From positions 2,523,821-2,587,820 of the forward strand of contig OZ014417.1 in assembly GCA_963965975.1 (NCBI GenBank): a stretch of DNA of 64,000 bases, written 5' to 3'. The notes beneath the pieces were generated by a model. The model was not told the DNA's origin. It was given only the letters and a program-made list of their open reading frames with translations, and made no database searches. The translations under genes and the position numbers were made by a program. Position 1 is the first letter of the stretch. Every line of letters starts with the position of its first letter. This DNA is from Xestospongia bergquistia. Its lineage: Eukaryota > Porifera > Demospongiae > Haplosclerida > Petrosiidae. This document shows, piece by piece, positions 11,801-22,744 of the stretch.

Positions 11801-12397
11801 AATATATTTATAACAAGTAAATATTTAAATTTTAAATACATGATATCCAATACTTTGCAATGTGTTATTAAGATGTACTATATAAAGGGGTGTGGTTTAA
11901 CATTGTACATGTACATAACAAAGAACGCACCAATCATTAAGAAAATCCAGAGGTAATACTAATTTTGTTCACACTATATTATAATAACATTGCTAACTAA
12001 TCATAGTTGACAACAACTTCGTTATTTTACATATATGTTTATATATTAGTATCATTTATAATTGCTGACCTTCAGTATGTCTGGTTCTTTTTTTTCCTAA
12101 TACAGATAACACTGAGCCTTTATCAGTCTCACTAACAACTACATTATCTGAACATTCTTCTGAGTCAGTACTGTCACCATCACCAAAAAAGTCAAGGGCA
12201 GAGGCTATTGCTTTCTTTCTTTCTTTGTCTTCAAAGTGTGAAAATCTTGGCTTTACAACAAAATACATTAAAAACATAACCAAGAAAATAAATGTTACTT
12301 ATATTACCTGAAATACTGCCAATTCTGATGACTGTTTCTCTTTTCTAAAGGTAGCTCCTTTAGCTAGCTTTCTGAAAAGATCTTGAGTGTCCACCAT
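8876..12397 (-). CDS. DDX52: ATP-dependent DEAD-box RNA helicase DDX52 (Rok1 family)
   Basis: Seventeen exons from 12397 (ATG) to 8876 (stop) give about 611 aa, close to the human length of about 600. Motifs in order: Q motif ([13 protein letters not shown]), I (APTGSGKT), Ia (SPTRELAQ), Ib (TPNRL), II as DESD, III (SATLA), IV ([10 protein letters not shown]), V (GRGIDFKGV), VI (YIHRIGRTGRAG). The [10 protein letters not shown] motif II and [15 protein letters not shown] are typical of DDX52/Rok1, a nucleolar helicase for 18S rRNA processing. The N-terminus is acidic then lysine-rich (11589-11700); the C-terminus ends in lysines. Exons, high to low: 12308-12397, 12070-12250, 11549-11760, 11413-11501, 11266-11362, 11026-11106, 10913-10975, 10729-10840, 10566-10638, 10437-10506, 10257-10390, 10087-10177, 9883-10041, 9357-9471, 9227-9302, 9028-9123, 8876-8972. 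Its 3' exons were duplicated leftward. Confidence 0.93.
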
Positions 12398-12527
12398 TGT
12401 GCATGCTACAACACGTGGGTATATTAATACACATCACGTGATAGTTATATTGAAATAATTTTTATAACAATAACATGAAGTAATATAAATGAATAAATAG
12501 AGATAATGTGCAATAATAAAAAATCAT

Positions 12528-13388
12528 TTATTTGTTAGGTGATGGAGTTGAGACCTGTGACTTCAATGCTTGCTCAGCAGGAGATGGACTTTTAGACAGT
12601 TTGGGTTTTGGCATCTTAGCAAGCAAATCCGGAACATCTTTAGATTCATCGTAACGTTTCCACAGTTTGTACAGATCAAGAATTTGAGTAGTAATTTCCA
12701 AAATTTTATCCATATCAACTGAGAGCTCAGCAAACCACGCCTTCACATCTTTTTTGTGGACGACAGCTGCCATATGAATACAGGCCAAAGCTATTAAATA
12801 TGGCGGATATAATAATGCAACATCACAACGATAAGTATCATTGACAATCTTCCATGCTGTTGGAAGGAGTATCTCCTCTTGTCCTAAGTCAGCAATATAT
12901 TGAGTGAGTGGACGATAAGGATGAAAGATTATTAAACAACAGTCCAACATTTCTAAGAGAAGAAACTCACATTCCATAATTTGTTGAGATTTGTAGACGT
13001 ACTCTTGAGAGCAAATATTGTTGTATTTTGTGCGAATAAGTGTCCTACATCGCTGGAGAAGATTACCAGTTTGTATGACGCCACACTCTTCAACTTTTGA
13101 GGCAAGATATATACATGTTGGACATAATAAGAATGGATCAACGTCACCAAGAGAATTACGGGCATAAAACCTTTTAAAATAAACAATGGCGGTTGAAATG
13201 ACTTGTTGTCTCAGTTTTAATTGTTCTCCGCCAAGCGCTTGGATAAAGTTCGTGAAGAAAATGAGTATTTTCTGGTATTCTTCTAAATTGGCGAACCTTA
13301 CGACATCTTTTTGACGCCATATTTCTATTTCTTGTCTGTCTAGTAGCCATTCTTTGTAGTGGCTGGATTCCCAAAAGTTACCAGCCAT
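12528..13388 (-). CDS. CCNC: Cyclin C (Mediator kinase module)
   Basis: Single open frame of 286 aa starting MAGNFWESSHYKEWL, the conserved cyclin C N-terminus; human cyclin C is 283 aa. Two cyclin boxes follow, with FFTNFIQALGGEQLKLRQ, AIVYFKRFYARNSL and LLCPTCIYLASKVEECGV in the first. The family partners CDK8/19 in the Mediator kinase module. Start chosen at 13388 because family similarity begins there; an in-frame extension to 13445 runs through the shared promoter. The C-terminal ~30 aa is Ser/Pro-rich. The gene is intronless while its neighbours have many short introns. It is head-to-head with an RNA ligase gene (118 bp between ATGs), with a GGCGTGG box at 13423. Confidence 0.95.
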   Translation of the reverse strand: MAGNFWESSHYKEWLLDRQEIEIWRQKDVVRFANLEEYQKILIFFTNFIQALGGEQLKLRQQVISTAIVYFKRFYARNSLGDVDPFLLCPTCIYLASKVEECGVIQTGNLLQRCRTLIRTKYNNICSQEYVYKSQQIMECEFLLLEMLDCCLIIFHPYRPLTQYIADLGQEEILLPTAWKIVNDTYRCDVALLYPPYLIALACIHMAAVVHKKDVKAWFAELSVDMDKILEITTQILDLYKLWKRYDESKDVPDLLAKMPKPKLSKSPSPAEQALKSQVSTPSPNK

Positions 13389-13506
13389 TTTTAAAGCAAG
13401 TATAAACATATTAGCGGATAAAGGCGTGGTTAAGCCGAGCCCCACCTACCTTGAGGTTGCACCATATTATATTGTTCAGTGAGTTATTCTCAGTAGATCT
13501 TAGTCG
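13389..13506. promoter_or_regulatory. Shared divergent promoter, cyclin C / RNA ligase
   Basis: 118 bp separate the two start codons. It holds GGCGTGG at 13423-13429 and GC-rich CCCCACC at 13441, with no clear TATA. Both genes must start transcription here or overlap. Confidence 0.6.
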
Positions 13507-14518
13507 ATGGCAGTTGCAGAAGACACGTTATTCAAGTTTCCTCGTACTAAGCATCTCTTTGATGCAGGAGGCAATGGAGTCTCTCGAGATGATTTACTAA
13601 TGGACCCAGCAGAGGAGAAGTCCTTTTACACCACTAGACAAGCTCAGCAACCAGTCTTAGTAGCAATAGAAGAAAAAGTGGACGGTGCTAATCTTGGTCT
13701 ATCAATAGGTACTGACATGAAAATATACGTGCAAAATCGTTCGCATTTTGTTAACTCCAAAACACACCGTCAGTTCAACAGTTTAGATACCTGGTTAGCT
13801 GAACATTCCCCTGCTCTATACGACATCTTAGAACCTGGCAAGCATGTGCTTTTTGGTGAATGGCTTTATGCGAAACACTCATTTCACTATACACATTTAC
13901 CTGGTTATTTCATGGCATTTGATCTCTATAATAAAGAGACTGGTAACTTTTACAGTTGGAGAGAGAGAAACAAGAGATTAGAGAACAGTGATATTCCTGT
14001 TGTGAGACAAATAGCAGAGACTACTATCAGTGGAAGAGATGAAGTGAGGACATGTATGCACACTTCTTGTCATAAATTGAAATTTATTTAATAGAAAGCA
14101 CACAAGATGGATTCACATATTATGATATGTCATATGTTAGAATACTTTATAGCATATTTTCTTAGAATCAAAGTTATGTCAAATGTTTCCCAATGGATAA
14201 TTTGATATAACATAATTTTGTCCTCTTATATACAGCACAGTACCTATATTATACTACATTGCTACTGATAACATCACTTAAGAAACTTAATTTACATTTT
14301 CAATATCACAGGTCAAGAAACTCTTAGATACTAAAAGTGCATTTTATGATGGACCTTGTGAAGGTATTTATTTGAGAGTTGATAGTGATATGCCTGGAGG
14401 GACAGGTCAGCCATACCTGTTACGCAGGAGTAAACTGGTTAGACCTGATTTTTTACAACAAATTGAGGAGCAATGGACAAGACAACAATTCACAAAAAAC
14501 ATTGTCCGATATAATTAA
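13507..14518 (+). CDS. Rnl2-like ATP-dependent RNA ligase
   Basis: Two exons (13507-14043, 14312-14518) give 247 aa. It belongs to the covalent nucleotidyltransferase superfamily, RNA_ligase (Rnl2/T4 RNA ligase 2-like) group, which seals nicks through an enzyme-lysine-AMP intermediate. Motifs visible: KFPRTKHL near the N-terminus; motif I EEKVDGAN with Lys57 as the expected adenylated residue; motif III LFGEWLYAKHS (~115-125); the FMAFDLY strand; motif IV CEGIYLRVD; motif V LLRRSKLVRPDF. The core is complete and there is no extra C-terminal domain. The spelling resembles bacterial and fungal free-standing ligases more than human RLIG1 (from memory; not searched). The only intron is 268 nt and phase 0, which supports integration in the animal genome. 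Substrate unknown: RNA repair or tRNA sealing are possibilities. Confidence 0.85.
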
Positions 14519-14853
14519 CATTAATTATTAACAATTGTCATTGTTATATTTTTATTGATTTTAGATTATTAATTGCTTTTTAGAAACAAAAGATTACATT
14601 TATTAGAAGTAGAAAACATAAAAGGATATAATTATAAAACTTTAGTTTGTAGTATAATTTTTGATACTAGTTAAGAAAGAGACAATTAAGTTAATTAAGA
14701 ACAAAGGAATTTGTTATCAAACAATATCACAGGAGAAATTATAAGGATGATTAATAGGGTAAACCCTTAAAATTTTATAAAATTTACTAAGTATATGCTA
14801 GCAGTCATTTCTTCTAACATTTTACATGTGCAAGTGGCTGTATTGATTTTTCA
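14519..14853. other. Convergent 3' intergenic region
   Basis: 335 bp between the RNA ligase stop and the HPS4-like stop. AT-rich with no exon seen; presumably holds both polyadenylation sites. Confidence 0.5.
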
Positions 14854-15260
14854 TCATATAAAAGTAATTTTGGGGACATCCCCATAGTCTAGTTGTTGAT
14901 GTTGTTGTATTGCCTTAGCTTGTTTCTCTAACAAAGCATGCACCATTAGAGCATCTGCTGCATTAATTCTATTGCTATGTAAGTAACTCTCCCTACCCAT
15001 TATATTTTGACAGAACATACGACAATACTCCTTACTAGAGAAAGAAAGGAGAAATGTAGTTATACCCAATGTCTGAGTTTATCTCTATCTTATACTAGTA
15101 TTATGGTATAGTACAATCATTATGTACCAAAGAGATATTTGTTGAATGGATGGGTCTGTCATGAATTCATGATGAGCACGTCTAGCAGCATGACGGAACT
15201 GATAGGGAGCTGTGAATGAATTGACTTCACAGAGAGAGAGAGAGAGAGGAGAGAGGGAGG

Positions 15261-15306
<46 letters not shown>

Positions 15307-18300
15307 TTACAAGAATACTTTAATAAGCTTACCTTCACATTTGCCTGTTATACTGCTGTAAGCAGCTTGATAAGTTCTGGGTGCATCAGATTTGACAGGA
15401 TCCCCAGAAACGTAGAGTGCTTCCTTTTCCAGAATACAAGACTCAACAGTATTATTTATATCACGTAATTGAGTTATCATTACTGTCCACTGAAAATAAA
15501 TTAGGAAAAATATAAACATCATGTCTATCACGTCTATTTATTCATTTGTTACTTATCCATACATTCATCCTTCATTTTTCTTACAATAGATTGTACTAAT
15601 TCATGATCTTCAGGAAGTTCAGGATCAGCCACAATAGCTGCTACAGTGTCCATACATTTCTGAATATACAATGTCTTTCTCTCAAGAGGGATAGCATGTT
15701 GTAACTCGGAGTCCTACAACATAACAAGCAAATACAATTAGCATCTTCTATATAATTATATATATATATATATATATATTTATATTTATTGTAGTTTACA
15801 GTATTCATTGTCTAGAACAACTTATTAATGTAAGGTATAAGATGCCAATTTTCTCTTACTTCTTTTTCTCTAGGTTGTCCTGATTGTGTTTGGAATCCAA
15901 TCCAAGTTTCTGCTCTTGGTCTTTTTATAAACATTGCCATTTGGTTTTCATCTTCACTGGTAGATTCTGTGGCTTCATTAGCTAATGGAGATCTATCCTG
16001 TAGATTTCGTACATCGCTCTCGTCAATGAAATCTTCATGATCTACAGAATCAAAAGACATTTGTCCCACAATCATTCCATCGTTCTTGGTCAGTATCTTC
16101 TTTGCAGGTACAACACTGGTTAAACCGGTTTTTAAATCATATATTTCTGTTGACTCAGTAGGTGGTCCAATTGATTCTAAAGGTGGTTCCACTGACTCAG
16201 CAGGAGGCTCTATTGATCCTGTAGACAGCAGACAACTACCAAGCTCATCATCAGAAAAATCCGGTCGGTGGTCTAATTTTAGAACTACAGAACTAGTATA
16301 ACTGCCGGGCTCAGATACAGCTTTAGTAATGACTAGACTACCTTCGGAGGTTTCACTAAAATTACTGGTCTGACTGATCTTTCTTAAAGGAGAGAGTTTA
16401 CCAGATGAGAGTGATGACTGACTTACCCCAGCACTTTGGTGATGAGAGCCAAGCGAGCCTGCTCGCTTTCTATTGAGCGATCCTTCTTTGTTGAAATCCA
16501 CCTTTTTCAACTCAGACAAACTTATCCCACTCTGACTTCTTAACTCATTGTCATCCTTAGTCTGGACTTCCTTAATCATTCTATTAACACCACTAACGAT
16601 GGGAATAGCACCCTCTTCACTATCAGTATGAAAAGACCTATCCAAGCTATCACGATAGATATTGATACCTTGTTTCTCCGATACTGTCTGTTCCATTTCC
16701 TTCACTGAATTGGAGGGTAGTTGACCATTTGGCACAATATCAGAGGTATTTGAGTTTTCTTCTGAAAGAAACTGACACTCGCTGCTATAGTCAGACATGC
16801 TTTTATCATCAGCTAATGAAATGACAAGAGGTGTTAACAAAGACTGAGAATGACTACAAGCATCGGAGTATGTTGTGGTTGACAGCGAACCATCTTTGTC
16901 TGGTAGAGGAGATGCTGAAGGAGGTGTACCAAATACCTCACTAACATCTGAGTCATGACGTAATGGACGTCCCTCAGCTGGAGAGATGTACACACCCAAA
17001 CTAGAGGTGGGAGTGCCATACACACCAGGAGACAGACCTGTCTCATCACTAGTCACCTCACCATATATCCATGTGCGTTTTTCTTCAGTGACTATTGGAA
17101 GGTAGTTAGGAGGATTTGATGAAGATGGACCACGGGGAGCTCCATTAGTACAAGAAGATGGAAGAGGATGGACAATGTTATAGTCTTTTGTATCACATTT
17201 CGAATGAGGTGGGGGTTTTGTTGATGTTGTCCTGGGAGGTGGCTGAGGAAGAGAGGTGGTGCTTCTTTGTGGAACAGGAGGAGGAAGAGGTTTAGGTGGT
17301 AGAGGTGGACACTTCTCTTCTTGTTTCTTGGGAGGCAAAGGAGGTTTAGGTGGTAGAGGTGGACACTTCTCTTCTTGTTTCTTGGGAGGCAAAGGAGGAG
17401 GTTCTAGTGTATTGTACGATGAAGGAACTTCACCTGAAGAATCCTTAATTTCCTCATAACTAACTGAAAATGGACGTTTCGGTTTAGGTCTTTTTAGTGG
17501 TGAGACGCCACGATGACTATAAGATACTGAGTCACTCCCATAGCTTATGGTAACAAAGTCAGCTGAACCACCAGAATCTGTTCGATAAAAAGAAATTTGG
17601 TCTTTTTTCTGATCTTTTTTTTGTCGAACAGATTTATCTATTTGTGATCGTTGCACTCTCTCATGTAGAAATATTGTTGATGTTAAATTTGGATTAGGTT
17701 CTAGAGTCGAATATGTTGTTAGCATGTCTTGATGTGGTCGACGAAGATGATGAATGAGGTCTAATTCTTCAGGGGTTAAAAATACATCAATTACCCATAC
17801 TGATTCTGGTGTCTGTACGTCTGCCAAAATTGACCTGCTGTTTAACTATTTAAAGGAAAATGAAGATTTTTATAGATTATTATTGAAAATAATATATAAT
17901 ATTTTAGTCTGAAAAAGTTAAATGATCAATCATTTTATTCAGCAGCTTGGAATTACAAGAGGTTGAAATTGACTCATATGAAAAGCTGTGGATAGCAAAA
18001 TTTCGAAAGCTGCTTTAGTTAAAATTTTCTTTCTCATGGTAAATCAATATAATTTTGGTTGCAGTGCTCAATGGCAGATCGTGAATTTATGATTATATCT
18101 ACTTTTATTGGTTGCTATTAACTATGGACATAAAACAGTAGAGAGATGAACATTCAGTTCGTACACACTAATATATGAGACTTAAAATGATACCTGACAT
18201 GCAAAGCACCTAATTATATGACATTATTCAGGGGCTTACCTCTACTCCATCATTAGCAACCAATAACAGTTTCTCAGCAATATTTGGTGGTAGCTGACTA

Positions 18301-19793
18301 CATAGTAATCTACAATATAACATAGAGTAAAGGAAAATGCTATGAGGGAGGGAGAGAGACAGGGAAGACAAACTTACTCTCCATTGTAGAACAAACATCC
18401 TCCAATGATGCTTTTGTGTAACTGAAATTTCCTTAGCAGTCTATGGGATTGGAGAAATAACTCAGTCCCTCCCTATAAAACAGAAAATATACACTGTAAC
18501 AAAATCACTAACAAAAAAATCTATTTTCCAGCTATCCAGATACTAAGATAATTATGAGTGAATGAAACTAATGCATATGACTGCATTATTATACTACTCT
18601 ATCCAGTCCAAATTTGTTAATACAGTGTTAATATGGTACCATTAATAATGTACTACTAACCTGCTCACTGTCCAATTTGACATAAGGTAGAGGATTAAAC
18701 ATGGATGGCAAAGAATGTGTCTGTTGGTAAGTGAACTTTAATATATAATGAAATATTGTAGTCATTTGTATAGTAAAGATCTCCCAGTCATTCACTGACA
18801 TCTAAAATAACAAGAGCAATAAATAATATATGCAATAACGTATACTATAGAGTATGTACTTCAGTACTTGTAATAGTGCAGAGAAATAACATACAGATAT
18901 ACAATATATATAATCTATTTCCTCATATACACTATGTACTTTGCTGTTCATTGTTACTACAATTGTGTTGTTGTGTTGTTATTAGGTCTCTTACCTTCAT
19001 CACATGATCAGGTGAAAAGTAATAAAATAGGAAAAAGTTGTGTATTCTATCCAACCATTGAATGACACATGATTTGGGCTCATCAAATTTGCTTTGCAGA
19101 CACTAAAAATTTACAAAACGTTATAAAAATACTAATTTAACAATAAGTTTATTTATCTTGTTAAAAATATACCAACTAACATTTAGTACAAATGATATTT
19201 TAATGTCAAAGTAAACAATATAAGATGACAGACTAACTTCTTTCACTTACCATAATATAGTTTTCTCCTAATATCCTGACAGCAAAACCATGTGATTTAA
19301 GACGTATGAACTTTGGTAGTTTGCCAGTAAGATTGGTTATAAGAAATGATATACCAACTAATTGAGAACATCGTTGTTCTAGAGATGGCTACGAGAGAGA
19401 GAGAGAGAAAAATGTTAAAGGAACATGCATCCACCTAACTACAGCTCTTGGTATATTTGCTAATATTAGCACACACAATTAATATCTGACAAGCTTAAGG
19501 TACTTCAAATCAACTACATCTCACTGTTTTGTAGTGCCAGCATGTCAGACTAAGCCACACCCACTCGAACAATAATAGTTTAATCTTTTCTATAACTTTT
19601 AGCCTTTGCAATCTTCTCAGTATTCATAACAAAAAATGTTTGTAATACATTAAATCCTTACTTTTTGCAGTTCTCCATCAGGTACGTACATTACTATGGC
19701 ATTTTTCAATTCATCTGTTTCCTCTTTCAATCTTGTACGATCTACAATGAAGAAAACACGTTCTGCAGATTGCTTGGTGTTCCCAACATCCAT
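14854..19793 (-). CDS. HPS4: HPS4-like BLOC-3 subunit with long disordered insert
   Basis: Eleven exons give about 1072 aa: 19662-19793, 19251-19388, 18995-19102, 18661-18801, 18378-18472, 18240-18309, 15860-17845, 15585-15713, 15333-15489, 15128-15209, 14854-15034. The first six encode a longin-type region matching the HPS4/CCZ1/INTU family in order: ERVFFIVDRTRLKEE, KFIRLKSHGFAVRI, IIGGCLFYNGELL and LPPNIAEKLLL, then VWVIDVFLTPEELDLIH. A single 1986-nt exon encodes a Ser/Pro-rich insert with an exact 57-bp duplication (PPLPPKKQEEKC units, 17290-17400) giving SH3-type PxxP runs. The last four exons form a C-terminal longin-like region. HPS4 with HPS1 forms BLOC-3, the Rab32/38 exchange factor in lysosome-related organelles. 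Human HPS4 is 708 aa, so the insert is longer here. HPS4 was preferred over CCZ1 for the long insert. Confidence 0.7.
15231..15302 (-). repeat. (GA)n / minus-strand (CT)n tract at a 3' splice site
   Basis: A GA-rich run on the plus strand reads as CT on the transcribed minus strand and lies just upstream of the acceptor of the HPS4-like exon at 15128-15209. Confidence 0.8.
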
Positions 19794-19923
19794 GTCAAGA
19801 AGTCAAGTGACTTTATTGCTATGATATTACAGTCACGCCCATCGTAACGGATTATTAGAACACAATACACAAACTATATACGGTAGAGTCGGTAGCTCAC
19901 TAGTAGTTCTGTAAACCATTTTA
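19794..19923. promoter_or_regulatory. Shared divergent promoter, HPS4-like / PHKG
   Basis: 130 bp between divergent ATGs. Contains CACGCCC at 19834-19840 on the HPS4 side. No other gene fits. Confidence 0.6.
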
Positions 19924-22548
19924 ATGGCTGAAGAGGGACCTTTCTTTCAAGAAGGCGAGTTCTTACAAGAAGGAGGCTTTCACAGTAAATACGAACCAAA
20001 AGAGATACTCGGCAGGTAATTAATACATAAAGTATAAAATTTAATTAAAAATTGAACAATTATTAACACCTTCAAGATTATTGATAAATTGTATTTAATT
20101 AGAGGGTTATCTAGTACTGTACGTCGCTGTAAATCACGAGAAAATGGTATAGAATATGCAGTGAAGATCATTAATAAGTCACAAGATGAAAACATCAACG
20201 AATCTATTGCAGCTGAAGTAGAAATACTTAAGCTTTTACCTCCTCATCCACATATCAGTAAGTAGCATCCATTGTTATTGTACTTGTCCATTTGAGTCAT
20301 CCGTAAATCGTCCTTCCATTTTGTTATCTATTCATCCATTATTTTATCATGATCACATTTCCTTTCTGTATGTTATTATAGTACATCTTAGAGATTACTT
20401 TGAGTCTCCAGCATACATCTTTCTAATCTTTGAACTGTAAGTTTATACTTGACTCCTCTCCTCTTCATCTGTCTCATTCTATCTCTCTCTCTTTCTCTCT
20501 AATTTTTATTAACAGAGCTAGTGGAGGTGAACTATTTGACTATCTCACACAAATGGTACGGCTATCTGAGAAGAGAACAAGGTCAGTGTTTACATTGATT
20601 ACATATATATATATAGAACAGAATTAAAGGACAAAAGAACAGAACTCTTGCTATGTTGCTGTTACTCCAAGTTTCACGGGTTATGCGATCATCAGACAGC
20701 TGTCTGATGATCACATAACACATGAAACTCGGAGTAACAGCAACACAGTGAGAGCTCTGTTCTTTTGTCCTTTAATTCTGTTCTAATCCACTCTGTCTAA
20801 ACGATATTGAGCACTCTTCAACAGACTTAGATACTTCAGTATATATATATATATATATATATATAATGTATATATTCTGTAATATCTGTCATCCTTTTTA
20901 GAATAATAATGCAACAACTCCTCAGTGCTGTTGACCACATGCATAGTCACAATATAATTCATCGAGACTTAAAGGTCAGTTCTCAATGTAGTTGTGTAAG
21001 ATGATGCTTGCTAATTGACTGATAAACCTTTATATTTTAGCCTGAGAACATTCTATTAGACAAACATGGTGTAATCAAAGTCACTGACTTTGGATTTGCA
21101 ATCGAAGTTGATGAGAATGAAGAGTTATCAGGTAAATTATATACTAAACTATAGATTACATGTTAATACTATGTACATGTACATATGAAGATGATCATTA
21201 TATCAATAGTCAATTTATACACAAGAGACTTAGTCTCTTTCTAACTTGGTACATCAGTAGTTACTGTTTATTTTCTCACACACATACACACATAGATTTA
21301 TTAGGTACTCCTGGTTATTTAGCTCCAGAATTATTAAAGCGATCAGTTGAGCCTAATGCTCCTGGTTATAATAGAGAGATTGACTTGTAAGTAGAAATGT
21401 TTTAATAATAGATAACACTATACTCACTAGTCTGTGGTCGTTAACCTAAGAACCTCTATTAAGTTATAATAATTATGTTATTATAATTAATTGTATACAT
21501 GTCCCACTATTCATATACATGTATGTATAATATATATATATATATATATAATATATATATAATATGAATATTTACAATAATAAAGTATACATGTCATGTA
21601 CATATTCTTTATCTTTCTTTAGGTGGGCCTGTGGTGTTATTATGTATACTTTGTAAGTATAATATTATATTATTGTTAAATTAGCTGATGTATATTGTGT
21701 AGGTTGGCTGGTTTCCCACCATTTTGGCATAGGAAACAACTTATCATGTTACGTAGTATAATGAATGGTAGATATGAGTTTGTTAGTCCAGAATGGGATG
21801 AGATATCTGATGCTGCCAAAGATATGGTAAGAGAACATAATACAATTAAATATTTGTTTGTATTTGTGTTCTATAATGACTGTTGCTATTTTTGTCTTAG
21901 ATAAAACAGTTACTAATTGTTGACCCAAAGAAACGACTAACTGCAACTCAAGCATTAGATCATCCTTTCCTTCAAAGCAAACCAGCTGTAAGTTAGAGAT
22001 ATTGAAATAGTGTGTTATTGCAGCTGTTACTTTTGTTTAAATTTAAGTTTTAATATTTTGAAATAATAGTTGTCACAATATATGGATGTGATCAAAGGAA
22101 ATTAGCCACTAATTTCCTCCTTATAGTATATTAATACATTTATCACTTAAATAGTGTGATTTCTCTATAGGAATTTGCAATCTTCTCTGCACAAAGAAAA
22201 CTTAAAGTAAAGATGCTCATATTATTTTGTAATTAATATAATTGATTTTATTAGGCAATTCTTTGGTGTGTTCGTTTTTGTGTTGCTGTTGATAGAAGTC
22301 GAAAGACTCCAAAAATATTAACTCTTTCTGAACTTGGTTCTAATCCATATGAAAATAGATATATACGTAAAGTCATAGATGCATGTGCGTTCCAAATATA
22401 CTCACCGTGGGTAAAACGTGGTGAGGAACAGAACAGAGCGGCACTGTTTGAAACAACAGTCAAAGTATCTGTGAAAGTGACTTCCAATGATAAACCATTT
22501 AGATTACGTGATTTAGGTAGTCCACCTATATCATTTACATTGTCATAA
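19924..22548 (+). CDS. PHKG: Phosphorylase b kinase gamma catalytic subunit
   Basis: Twelve exons give 397 aa, near the ~390-405 aa of vertebrate PHKG1/2. Kinase motifs in order: YAVKIINK (VAIK lysine), HRDLKPENILLD (HRD loop), [16 protein letters not shown] (DFG, with an acidic residue replacing the phosphorylatable activation-loop site, as in constitutively active PHKG), [12 protein letters not shown] (APE), [17 protein letters not shown]. Downstream is the calmodulin-binding autoregulatory region starting [12 protein letters not shown]. The enzyme phosphorylates glycogen phosphorylase within a Ca2+-regulated complex. Exons: 19924-20015, 20103-20257, 20382-20436, 20516-20581, 20902-20974, 21041-21131, 21296-21386, 21623-21652, 21703-21826, 21901-21987, 22171-22206, 22255-22548. 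The intron at 20582-20901 holds a 168-bp palindromic element. Whether it corresponds to PHKG1 or PHKG2 cannot be said. Confidence 0.93.
20616..20783. mobile_element. 168-bp near-perfect palindrome (foldback MITE-like)
   Basis: Two ~84-bp arms are reverse complements with few mismatches. The centre is CAGACAGCTGTCTG at 20699/20700 and there is no loop. The outer ends GAACAGAATTAAAGG / CCTTTAATTCTGTTC are bounded on both sides by TA, which would fit a Tc1/mariner-type TA target-site duplication. It lies inside a PHKG intron, so the pre-mRNA would form a long hairpin. Confidence 0.8.
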
Positions 22549-22744
22549 CCATCACTTCATTAATGCTGTTTATTAATTAATTTTGAATTAATACACTTAA
22601 TTTATTATTAATATTATCTTGCTTCTTTAAAAATCTTGATTTTTTAATATTTGTTTTTAATGCATGTTAAAAATGAAAATACAATCATATTCCATATGAT
22701 ACGTTAGTAATATTGGTTGGTATCTTATGCATTTGAAGATCAAG

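Noticed and set aside
12953..13374. Minus-strand small frames inside cyclin C
   Set aside because: Shadow frames of the 286-aa cyclin C coding sequence.
16834..17459. Gly-rich plus-strand and Leu-rich minus-strand frames in the HPS4-like exon
   Set aside because: Shadows of the proline-rich coding frame, caused by repetitive CCN codons.
14854..19793. CCZ1 instead of HPS4
   Set aside because: The longin pattern fits both, but the very long insert and the VFLTPEELDLIH and C-terminal segments fit HPS4 better; some uncertainty remains.
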